Below, piece by piece: positions 17,309 to 28,800 of a stretch of 64,000 bases of DNA (position 1 is its first letter; each line of letters begins with the position of its first letter). Both the position numbers and the translations under genes were made by a program. The DNA comes from Verrucomicrobiaceae bacterium (GTDB lineage Bacteria; Verrucomicrobiota; Verrucomicrobiia; Verrucomicrobiales; Verrucomicrobiaceae), in assembly GCA_016795365.1 (NCBI GenBank), contig JAEUHN010000011.1:1-64000 (forward strand), given 5' to 3'. The notes beneath the pieces are model-generated. The model ran no database searches. It saw nothing but the letters and a program-made list of their open reading frames with translations, and was not told the origin of the DNA.

Positions 17309-18753
17309 ACATGCTCAACACCCTCCAATCCCGTCGCGATTTCTTTACTGGCGGACGCAATCTTCTCGGCGGTGCCGCGCTGACTTCGCTGCTGGGCGAT
17401 GCTTTGACTCGGCAGGTATCAGCTTCGTCGGGCCATGCGGTCGGACCGCATTTTCCGCCGAAGGCGAAGCGGGTCATTTATCTGCACATGGTCGGTGGAC
17501 CGTCGCAGATGGATCTCTTCGATTACAAGCCGGAGATGGCGAAGTGGTATGACAAGGACTTGCCTGAGAGCATTCGCAACGGGCAGCGTCTCACCACGAT
17601 GACGAGCGGCCAGGCGCGGTTCCCGATCGCGCCGTCGAAATACAAGTTCTCCGCTGCCGGACAGTGCGGCATGATGATGAATACGGAGTTGCTGCCGAAC
17701 CTCGCGAAGAAGGCGGACGACATCTGTTTTATGCGCACGCTGCACACGGAGGCGATCAATCACGAGCCCGCCATCGCGGCGATGCAGACCGGACGCCAGA
17801 TCGCGAACTGGCCGTGCATCGGCTCGTGGGCCTCGTATGGCCTGGGCTCGATGAATGAGAACCTGCCGACCTTCGTCGTGCTCGTCGCCACGCCAACGAA
17901 CCGCGAGCAGGAGCAGTCCATCTCCGCGCGTTTGTGGTCGTCCGGCTATCTGCCGGGCGAGCACGCGGGTGTGTCGTTCCGCAGCAGCGGCGATCCGATC
18001 CTTTACATCAACAACCCGCCCGGCGTGCCGTCCGACATTCGCAAGCGCACGATCACCGGCCTGAATCAACTCAACGCGCTGAACTACGAGGTCACCGGCG
18101 ATCCCGAGACACAGACGCGCATCAAGCAATATGAGATGGCCTTCCGCATGCAGTCCAGCGTGCCTGAGTTGACCGACATCACCAAAGAGCCCGACCACAC
18201 CTGGAAGCTCTACGGCGATGAAGCGAAGAAGCCGGGCTCGTTTGCGAATACCGTGCTCATGGCTCGCCGTCTGGCAGAGCGCGGTGTGCGCTTTGTTCAG
18301 ATCTACCACAACAACTGGGACCATCACTCCAACGTGAACGGACGCATGCCCTCGCAGTGCAAGGATGTGGACCAGCCTTGTGCAGCGCTCATCGAGGACC
18401 TCAAGCAGCGCGGCATGTTCGACGACACGCTGATCATCTGGGGCGGTGAGTTCGGTCGCACGATCTACTCCCAAGGCGGCCTCACCAGAGAGAACTATGG
18501 ACGCGACCATCACCCTCGGTGCTTCAGTATGTGGATGGCCGGCGGCGGCGCGAAAGGCGGCACAATCTACGGCGAGACCGACGAGTTCAGCTACAACATC
18601 ATCAAGGATCCCATCCACATCAGCGACTTCCACGCGACGGTGCTGCATCTGCTGGGCTTCCACTTTGACCGTTTCACCTTCAAAGTTCAGGGCCTTGATG
18701 GCAAGCTCACCGGCGTGAATCCGGCGAAGGTGATCAAGGAGCTGATCACTTAA
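17305..18753 (+). CDS. DUF1501 Tat-exported protein (paired with DUF1549 cytochrome)
   Basis: DUF1501 proteins are alkaline-phosphatase/sulfatase-superfamily-like proteins of unknown reaction, abundant in PVC bacteria. The twin-arginine motif is SRRDFFTGG at about 9-17. Typical blocks follow: [15 protein letters not shown] near 57, TMTSGQ, the late IWGGEFGRT near 380, and [21 protein letters not shown] split by family-conserved His residues. Length (482 aa) is normal. It is closely similar to the DUF1501 at 24351-25772; both share [17 protein letters not shown] and a GRTIYSQG block, and both are paired with a DUF1549 gene. That distinguishes them from the other two DUF1501 genes here. Confidence 0.93.
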   Translation: MNMLNTLQSRRDFFTGGRNLLGGAALTSLLGDALTRQVSASSGHAVGPHFPPKAKRVIYLHMVGGPSQMDLFDYKPEMAKWYDKDLPESIRNGQRLTTMTSGQARFPIAPSKYKFSAAGQCGMMMNTELLPNLAKKADDICFMRTLHTEAINHEPAIAAMQTGRQIANWPCIGSWASYGLGSMNENLPTFVVLVATPTNREQEQSISARLWSSGYLPGEHAGVSFRSSGDPILYINNPPGVPSDIRKRTITGLNQLNALNYEVTGDPETQTRIKQYEMAFRMQSSVPELTDITKEPDHTWKLYGDEAKKPGSFANTVLMARRLAERGVRFVQIYHNNWDHHSNVNGRMPSQCKDVDQPCAALIEDLKQRGMFDDTLIIWGGEFGRTIYSQGGLTRENYGRDHHPRCFSMWMAGGGAKGGTIYGETDEFSYNIIKDPIHISDFHATVLHLLGFHFDRFTFKVQGLDGKLTGVNPAKVIKELIT

Positions 18754-18854
18754 GTCTCGGCTTGGTTGAGGTCGCCTTCGTGATCCATCATCGGCCGCTT
18801 TGGATGAGGCGTCCGATGATGGCGTGGGGGGAGTTCTTGGTCCGAGGGAGATTG

Positions 18855-20270
18855 TCAGGCGAGTATCTCTTTCGCCACACTGCCATAGACGTCCGTGAGT
18901 CGGAAGTCACGGCCTGCATAGCGGAACGTCAGGCGTTCGTGATCCAGGCCCATGAGGTGCAGGACGGTCGCATGCCAGTCGTGCACGTGCATCTTGTTGA
19001 AGACGGCTTCGTAACCGTAGTCATCGGTCATGCCGTAGTTCATCCCGCCCTTCACGCCGCCGCCAGCCATCCACATGCTGAAGCCTTTGTGATTGTGGTC
19101 GCGACCATCGTCGCCCTGCGAGTGTGGCGTGCGGCCGAACTCACCGCCCCAGATCACGAGGGTGTCCTTGAGCAGTCCACGCTGTTTGAGGTCCGTGAGC
19201 AGGCCGTCGATGGGCTTGTCGATGGCACCGCAATTGCGTTCCATATCGGCCTTCAAATTGCGATGCTGATCCCAGTTGCCGAAGGACACCTCGACGAATC
19301 GAACGCCAGCCTCGACCAGCTTGCGGGCCATGAGGCATTGCTTGCCAAAGTTGTCCGTCGCGTTGTCATCAATGCCGTAGAGAGCCTTGGTAGCTGCTGT
19401 TTCTTTGCTGAGGTCGAGCACCTTAGGCACCTCTCCTTGCATGCGGAAGGCGAGTTCATAGCTCTCGATCACCCCTTCGATCTCATCGCTGGCACCCTCG
19501 CGTTTGAGTTGATCCTTGTTCAGGGCCTGGATCAGATCGAGCTGGGTCCGCTGCGCTTCCGGGCTGAGGCGATCGTTTTTGATGTTGGCCACGGCCGCCT
19601 CGTTGCCACCGCGTCCGAAGCGTCCGGCAAACTGCGCAAATGCTCCAGGCAACTGAGTGCCGCCCACCTTGGTGGCCTGATAGACGGCTGGCAGGAAGGC
19701 ACTGCCAAAGGCACGTGCGGACTGGGGAGGGGGACTGATCGTCACGTAGCCTGGTAGGTTCTCGTTCGTGGTGCCCAGTCCATAGACCGTCCACGAACCA
19801 AGTGATGGGCGAACGAATTGCGTGGTGCCGGTGTGCAGCTGGGTGAAGGCTTGCGGATGGGCTGGCACATCGGTGGCCATGGAGTTGAGAATGCACATCT
19901 CATCCGCGTGCTTGGCGACGTTGGGAAACAAGTCGCTGATGTAGAGTCCGCTGCGACCATGCTGGGTGAACTTCCACGGCGACGGCATCAGATCGGCGCG
20001 CCCATAGCGGCCTGCGGATGACGGTGCTCCCTTGCCGCCATCATTGGCCAGCTTGGGTTTGTAGTCGAAGGTGTCCACGTGGGAGGGACCTCCCTGCATG
20101 CAGAGGAAGATCACGCGTTTTGCCTTGGCGGCGAAGTGCGGGTTCTTCGGTGCCAGAGGTCCTCCCGCCGTTCCAGCCGCGAGCAGGGCATCCTTTTGTG
20201 CCAGAGCTGCGAGAGCGAGGTAGCCAAAGCCATTGCTGGTATGCTTGAGGAAGTCGCGGCGAGTATTCAT
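18855..20270 (-). CDS. DUF1501 Tat-exported protein, unpaired
   Basis: The Tat motif TRRDFLKH begins at residue 3. The family blocks are [30 protein letters not shown] and GRDHNHKGFSMWMAGGG, and the protein ends in the common LTDVYGSVAKEILA. It is 471 aa. It has no DUF1549 neighbour but lies divergent to a small one-haem lipoprotein (20456-20884), with a 185-base gap that could hold both promoters. It belongs to a different subgroup from the two operon-bound DUF1501 proteins, since it lacks their LPESIR-GQRLT block. Function unknown. Confidence 0.92.
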   Translation of the reverse strand: MNTRRDFLKHTSNGFGYLALAALAQKDALLAAGTAGGPLAPKNPHFAAKAKRVIFLCMQGGPSHVDTFDYKPKLANDGGKGAPSSAGRYGRADLMPSPWKFTQHGRSGLYISDLFPNVAKHADEMCILNSMATDVPAHPQAFTQLHTGTTQFVRPSLGSWTVYGLGTTNENLPGYVTISPPPQSARAFGSAFLPAVYQATKVGGTQLPGAFAQFAGRFGRGGNEAAVANIKNDRLSPEAQRTQLDLIQALNKDQLKREGASDEIEGVIESYELAFRMQGEVPKVLDLSKETAATKALYGIDDNATDNFGKQCLMARKLVEAGVRFVEVSFGNWDQHRNLKADMERNCGAIDKPIDGLLTDLKQRGLLKDTLVIWGGEFGRTPHSQGDDGRDHNHKGFSMWMAGGGVKGGMNYGMTDDYGYEAVFNKMHVHDWHATVLHLMGLDHERLTFRYAGRDFRLTDVYGSVAKEILA

Positions 20271-20455
20271 GGGCAGAGTGGTCGGTTTCCAGGTGAAACA
20301 AGATTGCCTTCGGAAAGTTTCGCTCGGAGTCCAACTTCACTCGTCTTGGCAGCGCTGTCGGCTTGCGATGAGTGACAAGAAATGCCGAGTCCATGTCCAG
20401 GAATGCACAGGCTTTGGGATCGCAACGCACTCGCGCTCGGAGTTATGCTTGCTCC

Positions 20456-20884
20456 ATGAAAACGCACTTCGCTCGTCTTGTTCTTGTCGTTGTCTCAATG
20501 CTCGGCGTGGCCTGTTCCAAGTCCGGCGACGCTTCTGGCAAGGTGGATTTTGCCACGCAGATCAAGCCCTTGCTCCAGGATCGCTGCGTCACCTGCCATA
20601 ATGATGAAACCTTCGCGGGGGGGCTCATTCTGCAGAGCAAGGTGACGGCCTTTGTCGAGCGTCCGTCAGGGAAGCCGATTGTTCCGGGCGATCCTGCGAA
20701 AAGCTCCCTCTACGTGAGCCTCACCTTGCTCGATTCGGAGCGTAAAGCCATGCCTGCCATGGGACACCGAATCTCCGACGCCGAGGTGGCTTTGATCAAA
20801 CGTTGGATCGAGCAAGGAGCGGTCTGGCCTGAAGGCGAAGCGGGAATGATCCCGGCGAAGAAGATCCACAAAGGCGAGTCGTGA
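20456..20884 (+). CDS. Small PSCyt1-type c-haem lipoprotein
   Basis: The chosen ATG (20456) opens a signal sequence, LVLVVVSMLGVAC, with a probable lipid-attachment Cys before SKSGDAS; the position -3 Gly is atypical for a lipobox. The mature part is a single planctomycete-type cytochrome domain of about 115 residues with haem motif CVTCH, then GGLILQSK, IVPGDPAKSSLY and IKRWIEQGA. This is the same domain found at the N-terminus of the large DUF1549 proteins, here standing alone. It is divergent to a DUF1501 gene, so the pair may be a minimal version of the cytochrome/DUF1501 pairing. It could donate or accept electrons; this is inference. Confidence 0.85.
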   Translation: MKTHFARLVLVVVSMLGVACSKSGDASGKVDFATQIKPLLQDRCVTCHNDETFAGGLILQSKVTAFVERPSGKPIVPGDPAKSSLYVSLTLLDSERKAMPAMGHRISDAEVALIKRWIEQGAVWPEGEAGMIPAKKIHKGES

Positions 20885-20921
20885 GGCTGGCTCGATCAGA
20901 AACTGATCTTCACCCAGGTCG

Positions 20922-23135
20922 TCACTGTTCCTTCGGAGCTTCGGTCCAGGGTCCGTAGCGTTCCACGAACCAGTGCTTGGCACCGGCTTCTTTGCCGGTG
21001 GCAGTCTTCGACGCGCGGCGTTCGATGGCCTGGAAGTATTTGTCCGCAGCCTTGCTGTCGCCTTTGATCCAGCGACCCGAGCTGTTGAGAACGTCGGCCA
21101 GTTCATCGCTGTTGTCGGGAAGCAGTAGCGCCGCCTTCCAGCCGAGCGCGGCGGCGATGTAACGATAATGGAAGCGCTTGTTGGGTGAAGGCTTGTGTTT
21201 GGCCAACCGACGGCGTTCCTCCTCCGTCGTGGGAACCGACAACTTCATTGTCGTCTTCACTTCGTTGCCGTCTTGATAACGAACAACCTGGGTCGTGCCG
21301 GCCTCGCGATCAGTGGCTACGTCGGAGGCTTCGAATTCGCCGCCGGCCATGAAGTTGTCAGGCTCCACTTCGGTGCCCATGAGTTCCATGCCGTTGAACC
21401 GCGCGATCAGCGCTGCATCGAACCAGGCTCGTGCGCGCTTGGCCTTGGCCAGTTTCTCATTGGCTCCGTCATCGAGAGCCTGGGTGTAGTGGTCGAGCAC
21501 CTCACGATACTTGGGCGGCAGGTAGCCACGAGCTTCCTGGTATCGGTCCTCGCGCACCAAGCGGCGTCCCAACAACCACCTCTGCTGAATGGCGATCGAC
21601 TTGTTGCCCCAATAGGACACGTCGTAGTTATCATCGGATTCCTTGTCGAGTTCAGCGCTGCCTGGGAAGCGAGCATCGACGACCTTCTTGAGTTCATCGG
21701 CCGTGAGCACACGTTCGGCTACCAAGGCGGCGTCTTCGGGCATCTTGCTGTCGAGGAAGGCTTCGTAGGCACTGACGAAATCCCCACGGCTGAGATGCAG
21801 CGCACCGAGATCACCACCTGCTGATTGCAGCGGATCGAGGGCACCATCGGACCCCATCGAAAAGGGAGATGCAGACTCCGTCGGGGTCGTCGATTTCACG
21901 GATTCTTCTCGAATGGATTTCCATGCCTGACTCATCGCCGCGGTGGCCTCCTTCAGCTGGCCATTGCGACGCAGAAGCTTGGCCTTGAGCCAGAGCGCGG
22001 CATCGGAGGTGCCAGCATCGAGATTCAGCCAGCGCTGGGCGTCCTTGTAGTTGCCTGCGGTATAGGCCACCCAGCCTAGCTTTGCGGCGTCTTGCACTTC
22101 GCCTACCTTGGCCTTCTGCACAGCGGCCAGCCAGCGCTGGCAGCGCGCACCTTGCGGGTCTGCCGTGGTGAAGTAGGCGTAGGATGAGGCGACCGTTTCG
22201 GTAGCCAGGACGTGAGCAGTCACGATGCGACGGAGCAAAGGATCACGGGCGGCGCGCTCGAGTTCGCCGGGCACTTTGGAATCGCGCTCCGCCTTGAGTT
22301 TGTTCAGCAGTGCTTCGTCAGCATTCTCGGGTTCGGGGGAGAAATTCATCATGCCATAGACCGCTTCTCGGTCGGGCACGAGAGCCTTGAGCGAAACGAT
22401 CGCGCTGTCATCACCAAGGGCCAGCTGTGTGAGATAGAGTTGCGCAGCTCGCTCTACGTTGCCTTGCTCCAGTTCGGACTTTGCTTCCCAGCCATAGCTG
22501 TCGGCAGCGAGACCGAGCGAGTCGGAGAATCCCTGCTTCGCGAGGTCGCGCGTCATGCGGAACCACTCCACGGCCTCGGGCTTTTGAGCGAACAGAGCCA
22601 GCTTGCCCAGCATGAAGGCGGCCCACACACTGCGATGACGGCGTTCGTTTTCTGGTCGCTTCAGCAACGCCTCCCAGGCAAGGGCGGCATCATTCCAATG
22701 CTTCTGTCCCAGGCGAAAGGCGAAAGCACCGCGATGGTAATCGGCGAACTCCGAGGGGGGCTCCTCGGGCAAAGGCGTGGTGGTGGTCTCGTTCGCTGCC
22801 ACGATGGCATCGAGAGCGGCATGGTGCTTCGCCAGAGCCTCGGGTGTGGGCTTGGTTTTCTCGAAGTCGGCGAGATCGGTTGCACTGGTTTGTTCGGCAT
22901 AACTCACCTCGACACCATCCTTCAAAGGGCGGGTGACACGCTCTTGCGATGGCTTGAAGTCCTCAGCGAGCTTTCTTACCTCTAGCTCCCAGTAAAACTC
23001 CGGGGAGTGATCCGAAGCCACGCCACCTTGGTCGAGCCATCGGGGCATGAAGTAGATGCCAGTGGCCAAGGATGATGAACAAGCCGCCATGCAGCTGACG
23101 GCAACACAGGTGAGTCTAGCGAACGATTTCCACAT
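20922..23135 (-). CDS. Large TPR-like repeat lipoprotein, unknown function
   Basis: The 737-aa protein starts at ATG 23135, inside the end of the DUF3142 gene (20-base overlap), with a signal sequence and possible lipobox MAAC-SSS near residue 20. A longer in-frame start exists but would lie deep inside the DUF3142 gene and lacks a signal. The body is alpha-helical with TPR-like spacing (AAKLGWVAYTAGNYKDAQRWL, DAALWLKAKLLRRNGQLKEA). It ends with WFVERYGPWTEAP. It is the last gene of a minus-strand unit after DUF1549, DUF1501 and DUF3142. A role as a periplasmic scaffold for that set is inferred from position only. Confidence 0.75.
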   Translation of the reverse strand: MWKSFARLTCVAVSCMAACSSSLATGIYFMPRWLDQGGVASDHSPEFYWELEVRKLAEDFKPSQERVTRPLKDGVEVSYAEQTSATDLADFEKTKPTPEALAKHHAALDAIVAANETTTTPLPEEPPSEFADYHRGAFAFRLGQKHWNDAALAWEALLKRPENERRHRSVWAAFMLGKLALFAQKPEAVEWFRMTRDLAKQGFSDSLGLAADSYGWEAKSELEQGNVERAAQLYLTQLALGDDSAIVSLKALVPDREAVYGMMNFSPEPENADEALLNKLKAERDSKVPGELERAARDPLLRRIVTAHVLATETVASSYAYFTTADPQGARCQRWLAAVQKAKVGEVQDAAKLGWVAYTAGNYKDAQRWLNLDAGTSDAALWLKAKLLRRNGQLKEATAAMSQAWKSIREESVKSTTPTESASPFSMGSDGALDPLQSAGGDLGALHLSRGDFVSAYEAFLDSKMPEDAALVAERVLTADELKKVVDARFPGSAELDKESDDNYDVSYWGNKSIAIQQRWLLGRRLVREDRYQEARGYLPPKYREVLDHYTQALDDGANEKLAKAKRARAWFDAALIARFNGMELMGTEVEPDNFMAGGEFEASDVATDREAGTTQVVRYQDGNEVKTTMKLSVPTTEEERRRLAKHKPSPNKRFHYRYIAAALGWKAALLLPDNSDELADVLNSSGRWIKGDSKAADKYFQAIERRASKTATGKEAGAKHWFVERYGPWTEAPKEQ

Positions 23136-24354
23136 GCAGGGAGGCGCGTTGGTCGAAGCGCAACCAGCCCATACCACGGCGGCCTCCCGGCGACAATCGC
23201 AGTCTTTGGGCCTCGGTGAGTTCGAATAAGGCATGATGGCCATCCAGCTCCACCTTCCATCCGGGCAGGGCATCGGCGTCCATCGGCCCTGGTCCAGTCC
23301 AGGTCACCTGCACCTTGAGACGATCCAGGTTCTCGTCTGCTTCCCCTGCATTGAGGAGCGTGAGGTCGATGACGTTATCCCCTTGATGCTCCACCCGCAG
23401 CTCACGACGCGGTTCGCGACCTTCCATCACGGCAGCAAGCGTAGGCCAGCGCCAGTTGCGAACGTCGGTGCTGATGGGCAAACGATACCAAAGGATCCCT
23501 TTCAACTCGACGGGTCGATCCTGATTCCACTCGAGGACAAGGGCACTGAGCGCCAATGCATCGGAGCCGAACGGCGTCACTCGAGTGCCGCGCGGCCACG
23601 AGGGCTGCACGCCATCCAATGCCACGCCCAGCAGCCGCCCCGATGGATCATGGCCTGCGAGTGCCGAGTAGGTGGACAAGGCGACTTCGAACGGACGCCC
23701 GAGCGCAGCCGCCTTCGTCACCCACCGGCGTGCTCGCTCAGGATCGCAGATGGATGGAGGTTCATCATTCTTGGGCGGCGCCACGGAGTGAACCTGGAGC
23801 ACGTAGCGGTCGGGGATTTCGATGAGCTTCGCAAACTCAGGCTCGGAAAGCCATGAGGGCAGCGTGGTGATGAGGAAGCGAGTGGGCTTCACGACCTCGC
23901 GCACGGCTCGCACCCAGGTGGCATAGCCTTCGAGCTTCTTCTGAGCGCAGTCGAAGTCGAGGTGAAACTCCGCGCATGGAACGCCCTCGGCTTTCATCTT
24001 TCCCAGCAGTAGCTGTGCGGTGTCGCAGATCGTTCGGCTCGCGAGATCATCGGCGACAAACGGACCACTGTGAGGGGCCACTCGAAGCGCGATGCCCATC
24101 GGACGGTGGAGCCTTCGCACCGTGGCCCAGTCGATGCTGCCGTAGATGATACGGGGCTTGCCTTGGTCCCACGCGATCTCAGCTCCGAACAGGATCAACC
24201 CATTGAGGAGTGATGCATCCGCCTGTCTCGCTGCCTCACTCACAGCAGGCGTCCATTCACGCTGCCACACATACGCCCGCTGGGGCAGGGGAGCGACGGG
24301 CTCACGATGACAGCCGACGAGAGCGAGCAGAGCGAACAGCCATCGCCAGGTCAT
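23116..24354 (-). CDS. DUF3142 lipoprotein
   Basis: A 412-aa protein with a good lipobox, LVGC, at about 12-15. The N-terminal [12 protein letters not shown] and the following barrel-like blocks ([26 protein letters not shown]) match DUF3142, a family that may be a glycosidase-like TIM barrel with no known activity. The Asp in HLDFD is a plausible acidic active-site residue. The C-terminal 90 residues look like a beta-sandwich. Its ATG overlaps the DUF1501 stop by four bases, and its end overlaps the repeat lipoprotein, so all are in one operon. Both lipoproteins probably sit on the same membrane face. Confidence 0.82.
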   Translation of the reverse strand: MTWRWLFALLALVGCHREPVAPLPQRAYVWQREWTPAVSEAARQADASLLNGLILFGAEIAWDQGKPRIIYGSIDWATVRRLHRPMGIALRVAPHSGPFVADDLASRTICDTAQLLLGKMKAEGVPCAEFHLDFDCAQKKLEGYATWVRAVREVVKPTRFLITTLPSWLSEPEFAKLIEIPDRYVLQVHSVAPPKNDEPPSICDPERARRWVTKAAALGRPFEVALSTYSALAGHDPSGRLLGVALDGVQPSWPRGTRVTPFGSDALALSALVLEWNQDRPVELKGILWYRLPISTDVRNWRWPTLAAVMEGREPRRELRVEHQGDNVIDLTLLNAGEADENLDRLKVQVTWTGPGPMDADALPGWKVELDGHHALFELTEAQRLRLSPGGRRGMGWLRFDQRASLHVEIVR

Positions 24355-25772
24355 GCGAGCACCGGCTTCACCAGATTCCCGGCCACGCCTGTGAGACGCA
24401 TGTCGAGGCCCTGGAACTTGAAGTTTAGCCGCTCGTGATTGATGCCCAGAATGTGCATGATCGTCGCATTGAGGTCATGCACATGCACGCCGTCGCGCAC
24501 GATGTTGTAGCTGTAGTCATCAGTCTCGCCGTGCACATAGCCTTTCTTCACCCCGGCTCCGGCCATGAAGATCGAGTAGCAGCGCGGGTGATGATCGCGA
24601 CCGTAGTTCGTCTCGGTCAACGTGCCCTGGGAGTAAATGGTGCGACCAAACTCGCCGCCCCAAACGATCAGAGTGTCATCGAGCAAGCCGCGTTGCTTGA
24701 GGTCCTTGATCAAGGCCGCCGTCGCCTGATCGGTGTCGTTGCACTGGCCCTTGATTGCCTTGGGCAAACCACCGTGATGATCCCAACCCATGTGGAAGAG
24801 CTGGATGCAACGCACATCGCGCTCGGCCAAACGGCGGGCGAGGAGGCAGTTCGCGGCATACGTTCCAGGCTTGGTCACATCAGGTCCATACATGTCCAGG
24901 ATGTGCTGCGGCTCGTTCTTGGTATCGACCAAGTCGGGCACACTCATCTGCATGCGGAACGCCATCTCATACTGCGCGATGCGGGTCTGCGTTTCGGGAT
25001 CACCGAAGGTCTGGAAGTCCTGCTCGTTCAGGGCGGCGAGTTCATCGAGCATCTGACGACGCATCGGACGATCTACGCCAGCGGGATTCGAGAGGTAGAG
25101 CACCGGATCGCCTGCATTGCGGAAGCGCACGCCTTGATGCTGCGTGGGCAGGAAGCCGCTGCCCCAGAGGCGATCGTAGAGCGGTTGGTCATCGCGACGG
25201 CCGGTGCCGAACGAGGTCATCACCACGTAGGCTGGCAGGTCCTTGTTCACACTGCCCAGGCCATAGCTCAGCCACGCGCCGATGCTGGGACGACCTGCGA
25301 GCTGCGAACCCGTCTGACAAAACGTGATCGCCGGATCGTGATTGATCGCCTCGGTGAACATCGAACGGATCAGGCACAGTTCATCCGCGACACCGCCGAT
25401 GTGTGGGATGAGTTCGCTCAGTTCCATGCCGCACTTGCCTTGCTTCGAGAACTTGAACATCGATGGCGCGACCGGGAACGACTTCTGCCCCGAGGTCATC
25501 GTGGTGAGACGCTGGCCCTGGCGAATCGACTCGGGCAGGTTCTCCGCGCGATGCTTCGCCATCTGCGGCTTGGGATCGAACAAATCCATCTGAGACGGCG
25601 CACCCGACTGGAACAGGTAGATGATGCGCTTCGCTTTTGGCGCGTAGTTGGGGAAGGCACGTGGTGCTGCCGCCAGCGATTCACCGGCGAGCAATGATCC
25701 CAAGGCTGCCGCACCGAGCTGCGTGCTGTGCTTGAGGAAGAGGCGACGATTCAGAGTGTCCTGGAGATTCAT
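24351..25772 (-). CDS. DUF1501 Tat-exported protein (paired with DUF1549 cytochrome)
   Basis: The Tat motif is NRRLFLKH at about 8-15. The family blocks are [44 protein letters not shown] and [17 protein letters not shown]. It lies 40 bases after the stop of the DUF1549/DUF1553 gene and couples through a four-base overlap to the DUF3142 gene downstream. It is the closest paralogue in the window to the protein at 17305-18753, suggesting duplication of a cytochrome-DUF1501 cassette. Reaction unknown. Confidence 0.93.
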   Translation of the reverse strand: MNLQDTLNRRLFLKHSTQLGAAALGSLLAGESLAAAPRAFPNYAPKAKRIIYLFQSGAPSQMDLFDPKPQMAKHRAENLPESIRQGQRLTTMTSGQKSFPVAPSMFKFSKQGKCGMELSELIPHIGGVADELCLIRSMFTEAINHDPAITFCQTGSQLAGRPSIGAWLSYGLGSVNKDLPAYVVMTSFGTGRRDDQPLYDRLWGSGFLPTQHQGVRFRNAGDPVLYLSNPAGVDRPMRRQMLDELAALNEQDFQTFGDPETQTRIAQYEMAFRMQMSVPDLVDTKNEPQHILDMYGPDVTKPGTYAANCLLARRLAERDVRCIQLFHMGWDHHGGLPKAIKGQCNDTDQATAALIKDLKQRGLLDDTLIVWGGEFGRTIYSQGTLTETNYGRDHHPRCYSIFMAGAGVKKGYVHGETDDYSYNIVRDGVHVHDLNATIMHILGINHERLNFKFQGLDMRLTGVAGNLVKPVLA

Positions 25773-25812
25773 AAGCGATCAAAGCAGAAGGGTTCGTCTG
25801 CGGCGGCTGGGA

Positions 25813-28800
25813 CTAGGGCTTGGTTACGATCTCGTTCATGTTGAGAATGACGCTCGCCGTGACGCCGTAGGCTGCGAGTTCATGTTCGGGAATGCCGGAG
25901 GCTTGCTTGTGCGTGCCGGTGGCAAGGAACTGCTTGGCGCTTTCGGGTTCAGCCTGGAACTTCGCCTGCCGTGCCTTGAGGCCACTCGCAAGCACCTGCA
26001 CCTCCTTGTCTGTGGGGGCGCGGGCGAGGGCGCGTTTGAAGGCCCAAGTGAGACGTTGCTCCGGCGTGGTGCCGCCTTCCCTGATCATCTTCTCACCGAA
26101 GGCGCGGGCAGCTTCGACGAAGGTGACTTCGTTCAGCAATGAGAGCGCCTGGAGAGGGGTATTGGTGCGGCTGCGTTTGACGGTGCAGACTTCACGCGAG
26201 GGAGCATCAAACATGAGCATCGTGGGCGGTGCGGCGGTGCGCTTCCAGATGGTGTAGAAGCTGCGACGATACAGGCCCTCGCCCGTGTCGGCCTTGTAGC
26301 CGCGGAGATCGCCATACTTGCTGGTGTCGTCCCACACGCCATCGGGCATGTAGGGCTTCACGCTCGGGCCGCCAACCTTGGGCACGAGCAGTCCTGCGAT
26401 GGCGAGCGCTTGATCGCGGACGACTTCACCTTCGAGGCGGAATCGCGGACCGCGAGCGAGTAGCCGATTCTCGGGGTCCTTCTCCAGCAGAGCGGGCGTG
26501 ACCTTGGAGGATTGCCGGTAGGTGGCGCTCATGAGGATTGTCTTGTGCATGGCTTTCATGTTCCAGCCGCTGCGGATGAACTCGCTGGCGAGCCAGTCAA
26601 GCAGCTCAGGATGAACTGGATACTCGGACTGCGAGCCAAGGTTCTCGGCGGTCTTCGAGATGCCGTAGCCGAAGAATTTCTCCCAAGCGCGATTGATCCA
26701 CACGCGGGCCGTGAGTGGATTGGAGGGATCGACGAGCCACTTCGCGAGGCCGAGACGATTGTTCGCTGTGTCCTTGGGCATGGGCGGCAGCACCGCAGGC
26801 GTTGCCATCGTGACCTTTTCGCCGGGCTTATCGTATTCGCCGCGCTTGAGCACGAAGGCATCGCGTGGGGTGGGCAGTTCCTGCATCACCATCACATTGG
26901 GCAGGGCGCGCTCGGCTTTCTCCAGCTCGGCCTTGGCCGCGGCGAGAGCGTAATCAGCATCCCGCAGCGGACTATCCACCGCGCTGCGGAAGTATTTCTC
27001 CAGCTCAGCGCGCTGCTTCGGCGTGCGCACTTCGGTGGGTGTCTTCATCGCGGCGAGCACGGCTTCCGGTGGGCCGCCGGTGCCATCGAGGCTGACGAGG
27101 GCGGGATCGTCATTGGTGGTGGCGAGCTTGAAGCGTCCGATGTTGTGGCCACCGAACCGTCCTGAATGAATCAGTTTCACGGTGATCGAGGCGTTGGCAG
27201 GAACGGCGACGGGTTTGTCCGCGACGAACATGGCCTTGCGCTCCAGGCGCTTCTTCGGGTCATTGCCGTCGATGGCCCAGCCATTGTTGGGGTCCTTGTC
27301 GAGGATGAGCTTCACATCGTAGCCCTTTTGCGAGTAGTCCGCTTCGGCACGGGTGAAGTTGACCTTCACTGGCTTCGCGCCCGGAGCGGTGATCTGAGCT
27401 TCGATGCCTGACAAAACGAAGTTGCCGTTGAACGCGCGGCCCAGGCTTTGATTCGGCAGCGAAGGATCGGGCAGCGCGTGCAGCAGCAGCCCGGTGAGCT
27501 GGCCTTCCTTGAGCGGGGCGGTGGCGATGTAGGTGTCGTTGTTGGGATTGCGACCACCGATGATCCAGGAGCCGTCCGGGAGTTTGCGTGGTGAGGCTTT
27601 GCCCTCGGATTTCACATCGGTAATCGGCAGCGCGTCCCACATCTCCTTCTTCTCGGACTCGGGGCTTTCCATCTCCGCTTCCCACGACGCGACGAGGTTG
27701 GGCAGCTGGAGTTCGGCCTCGTTGACCTTGGCCTGAGCGGCATCGATCTTCTTCTTCAAAGCGGCGAGCTGGACCTCGTCCTCCGCGTCGGGCACGTCGA
27801 TGACGGGATCGGAGTTTCCGCCGCTGCGGTTGGACTTACCCATGATGGTGCCGCTTTCGGGCACGTTGTTGAAGAAGGCGAAGAACGAATAGAAGTCCTT
27901 CATCGTGAGCGGATCATACTTGTGATCGTGGCAGCGGCAGCAGTTCATGGTCAATGCCATCCACGTGGCGCTGGTGGTCTCCACACGGTCCATGATGTTC
28001 TCGATGCGCCACTCTTCGGCAATGATGCCGCCCTCGCCATTGATGCGGTGATTTCGATTGAAGCCGGTGGCGATGATTTGATCGCGCTTGGCATTCGGGA
28101 GCAAGTCGCCCGCGATCTGCTCGATGGTGAATTGATCGAAGGGCTTGTTGTTGTTGAAGGCCTTGATCACCCAGTCGCGCCAGGGCCACATCTGTCGCGA
28201 GCTGTCGGTCTGGAATCCATTGCTGTCTGCATAACGAGCAAAGTCGAGCCACTGCATGGCCATGCGCTCGCCGTAGTGGGGCGAAGCAAGGAGTTCATCG
28301 ACGAGGGACTCGTAAGCCTTCGTGGACCAGTTCGACTCATACTTGGCGATCAACTCGGGTGTGGGTGGCAGGCCGGTGAGGTCCAGGGCGACGCGGCGGA
28401 TCAAGGTGGCAGGTGCAGCCTCGGGCGATGGGGTGAGGCCTTCTTTGCTGAGGCGCTTGCGAATGAGGTAATCGATGACGGCGGAGCTCTGGAGCTGCTT
28501 GCCGTTTTCATCTTTGATCGCTTCGCTCGATTTCTTCAAAGGCGTGAAGGCCCAGTGCCCTTGATACTCGGCACCTTCGGCGATCCACTGACGGAGAATC
28601 GCCTTTTCAGCGCTGGTCAATGGCTTGCCGCTTTTCTCCGGCGGCATCACATCGTCATCGTCGTGGCCGAGTTCCACGCGCTTCACGACTTCGCTCCGCT
28701 CGGGCTGGCCGGGCACGATGGCGGTCTCACCGGACTCGGCAGGCTTGAGCGCTTCGGCCCGAATATCGAGCCTCAGGTCGCCCTTGCGATGGCCCGCGTC

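Noticed and set aside
18762..19757. Plus-strand frame of 331 codons opposite the DUF1501 gene at 18855
   Set aside because: Fully inside the minus-strand DUF1501 gene, with Ala/Val/His/Glu-rich shadow composition and no start signal or domain.
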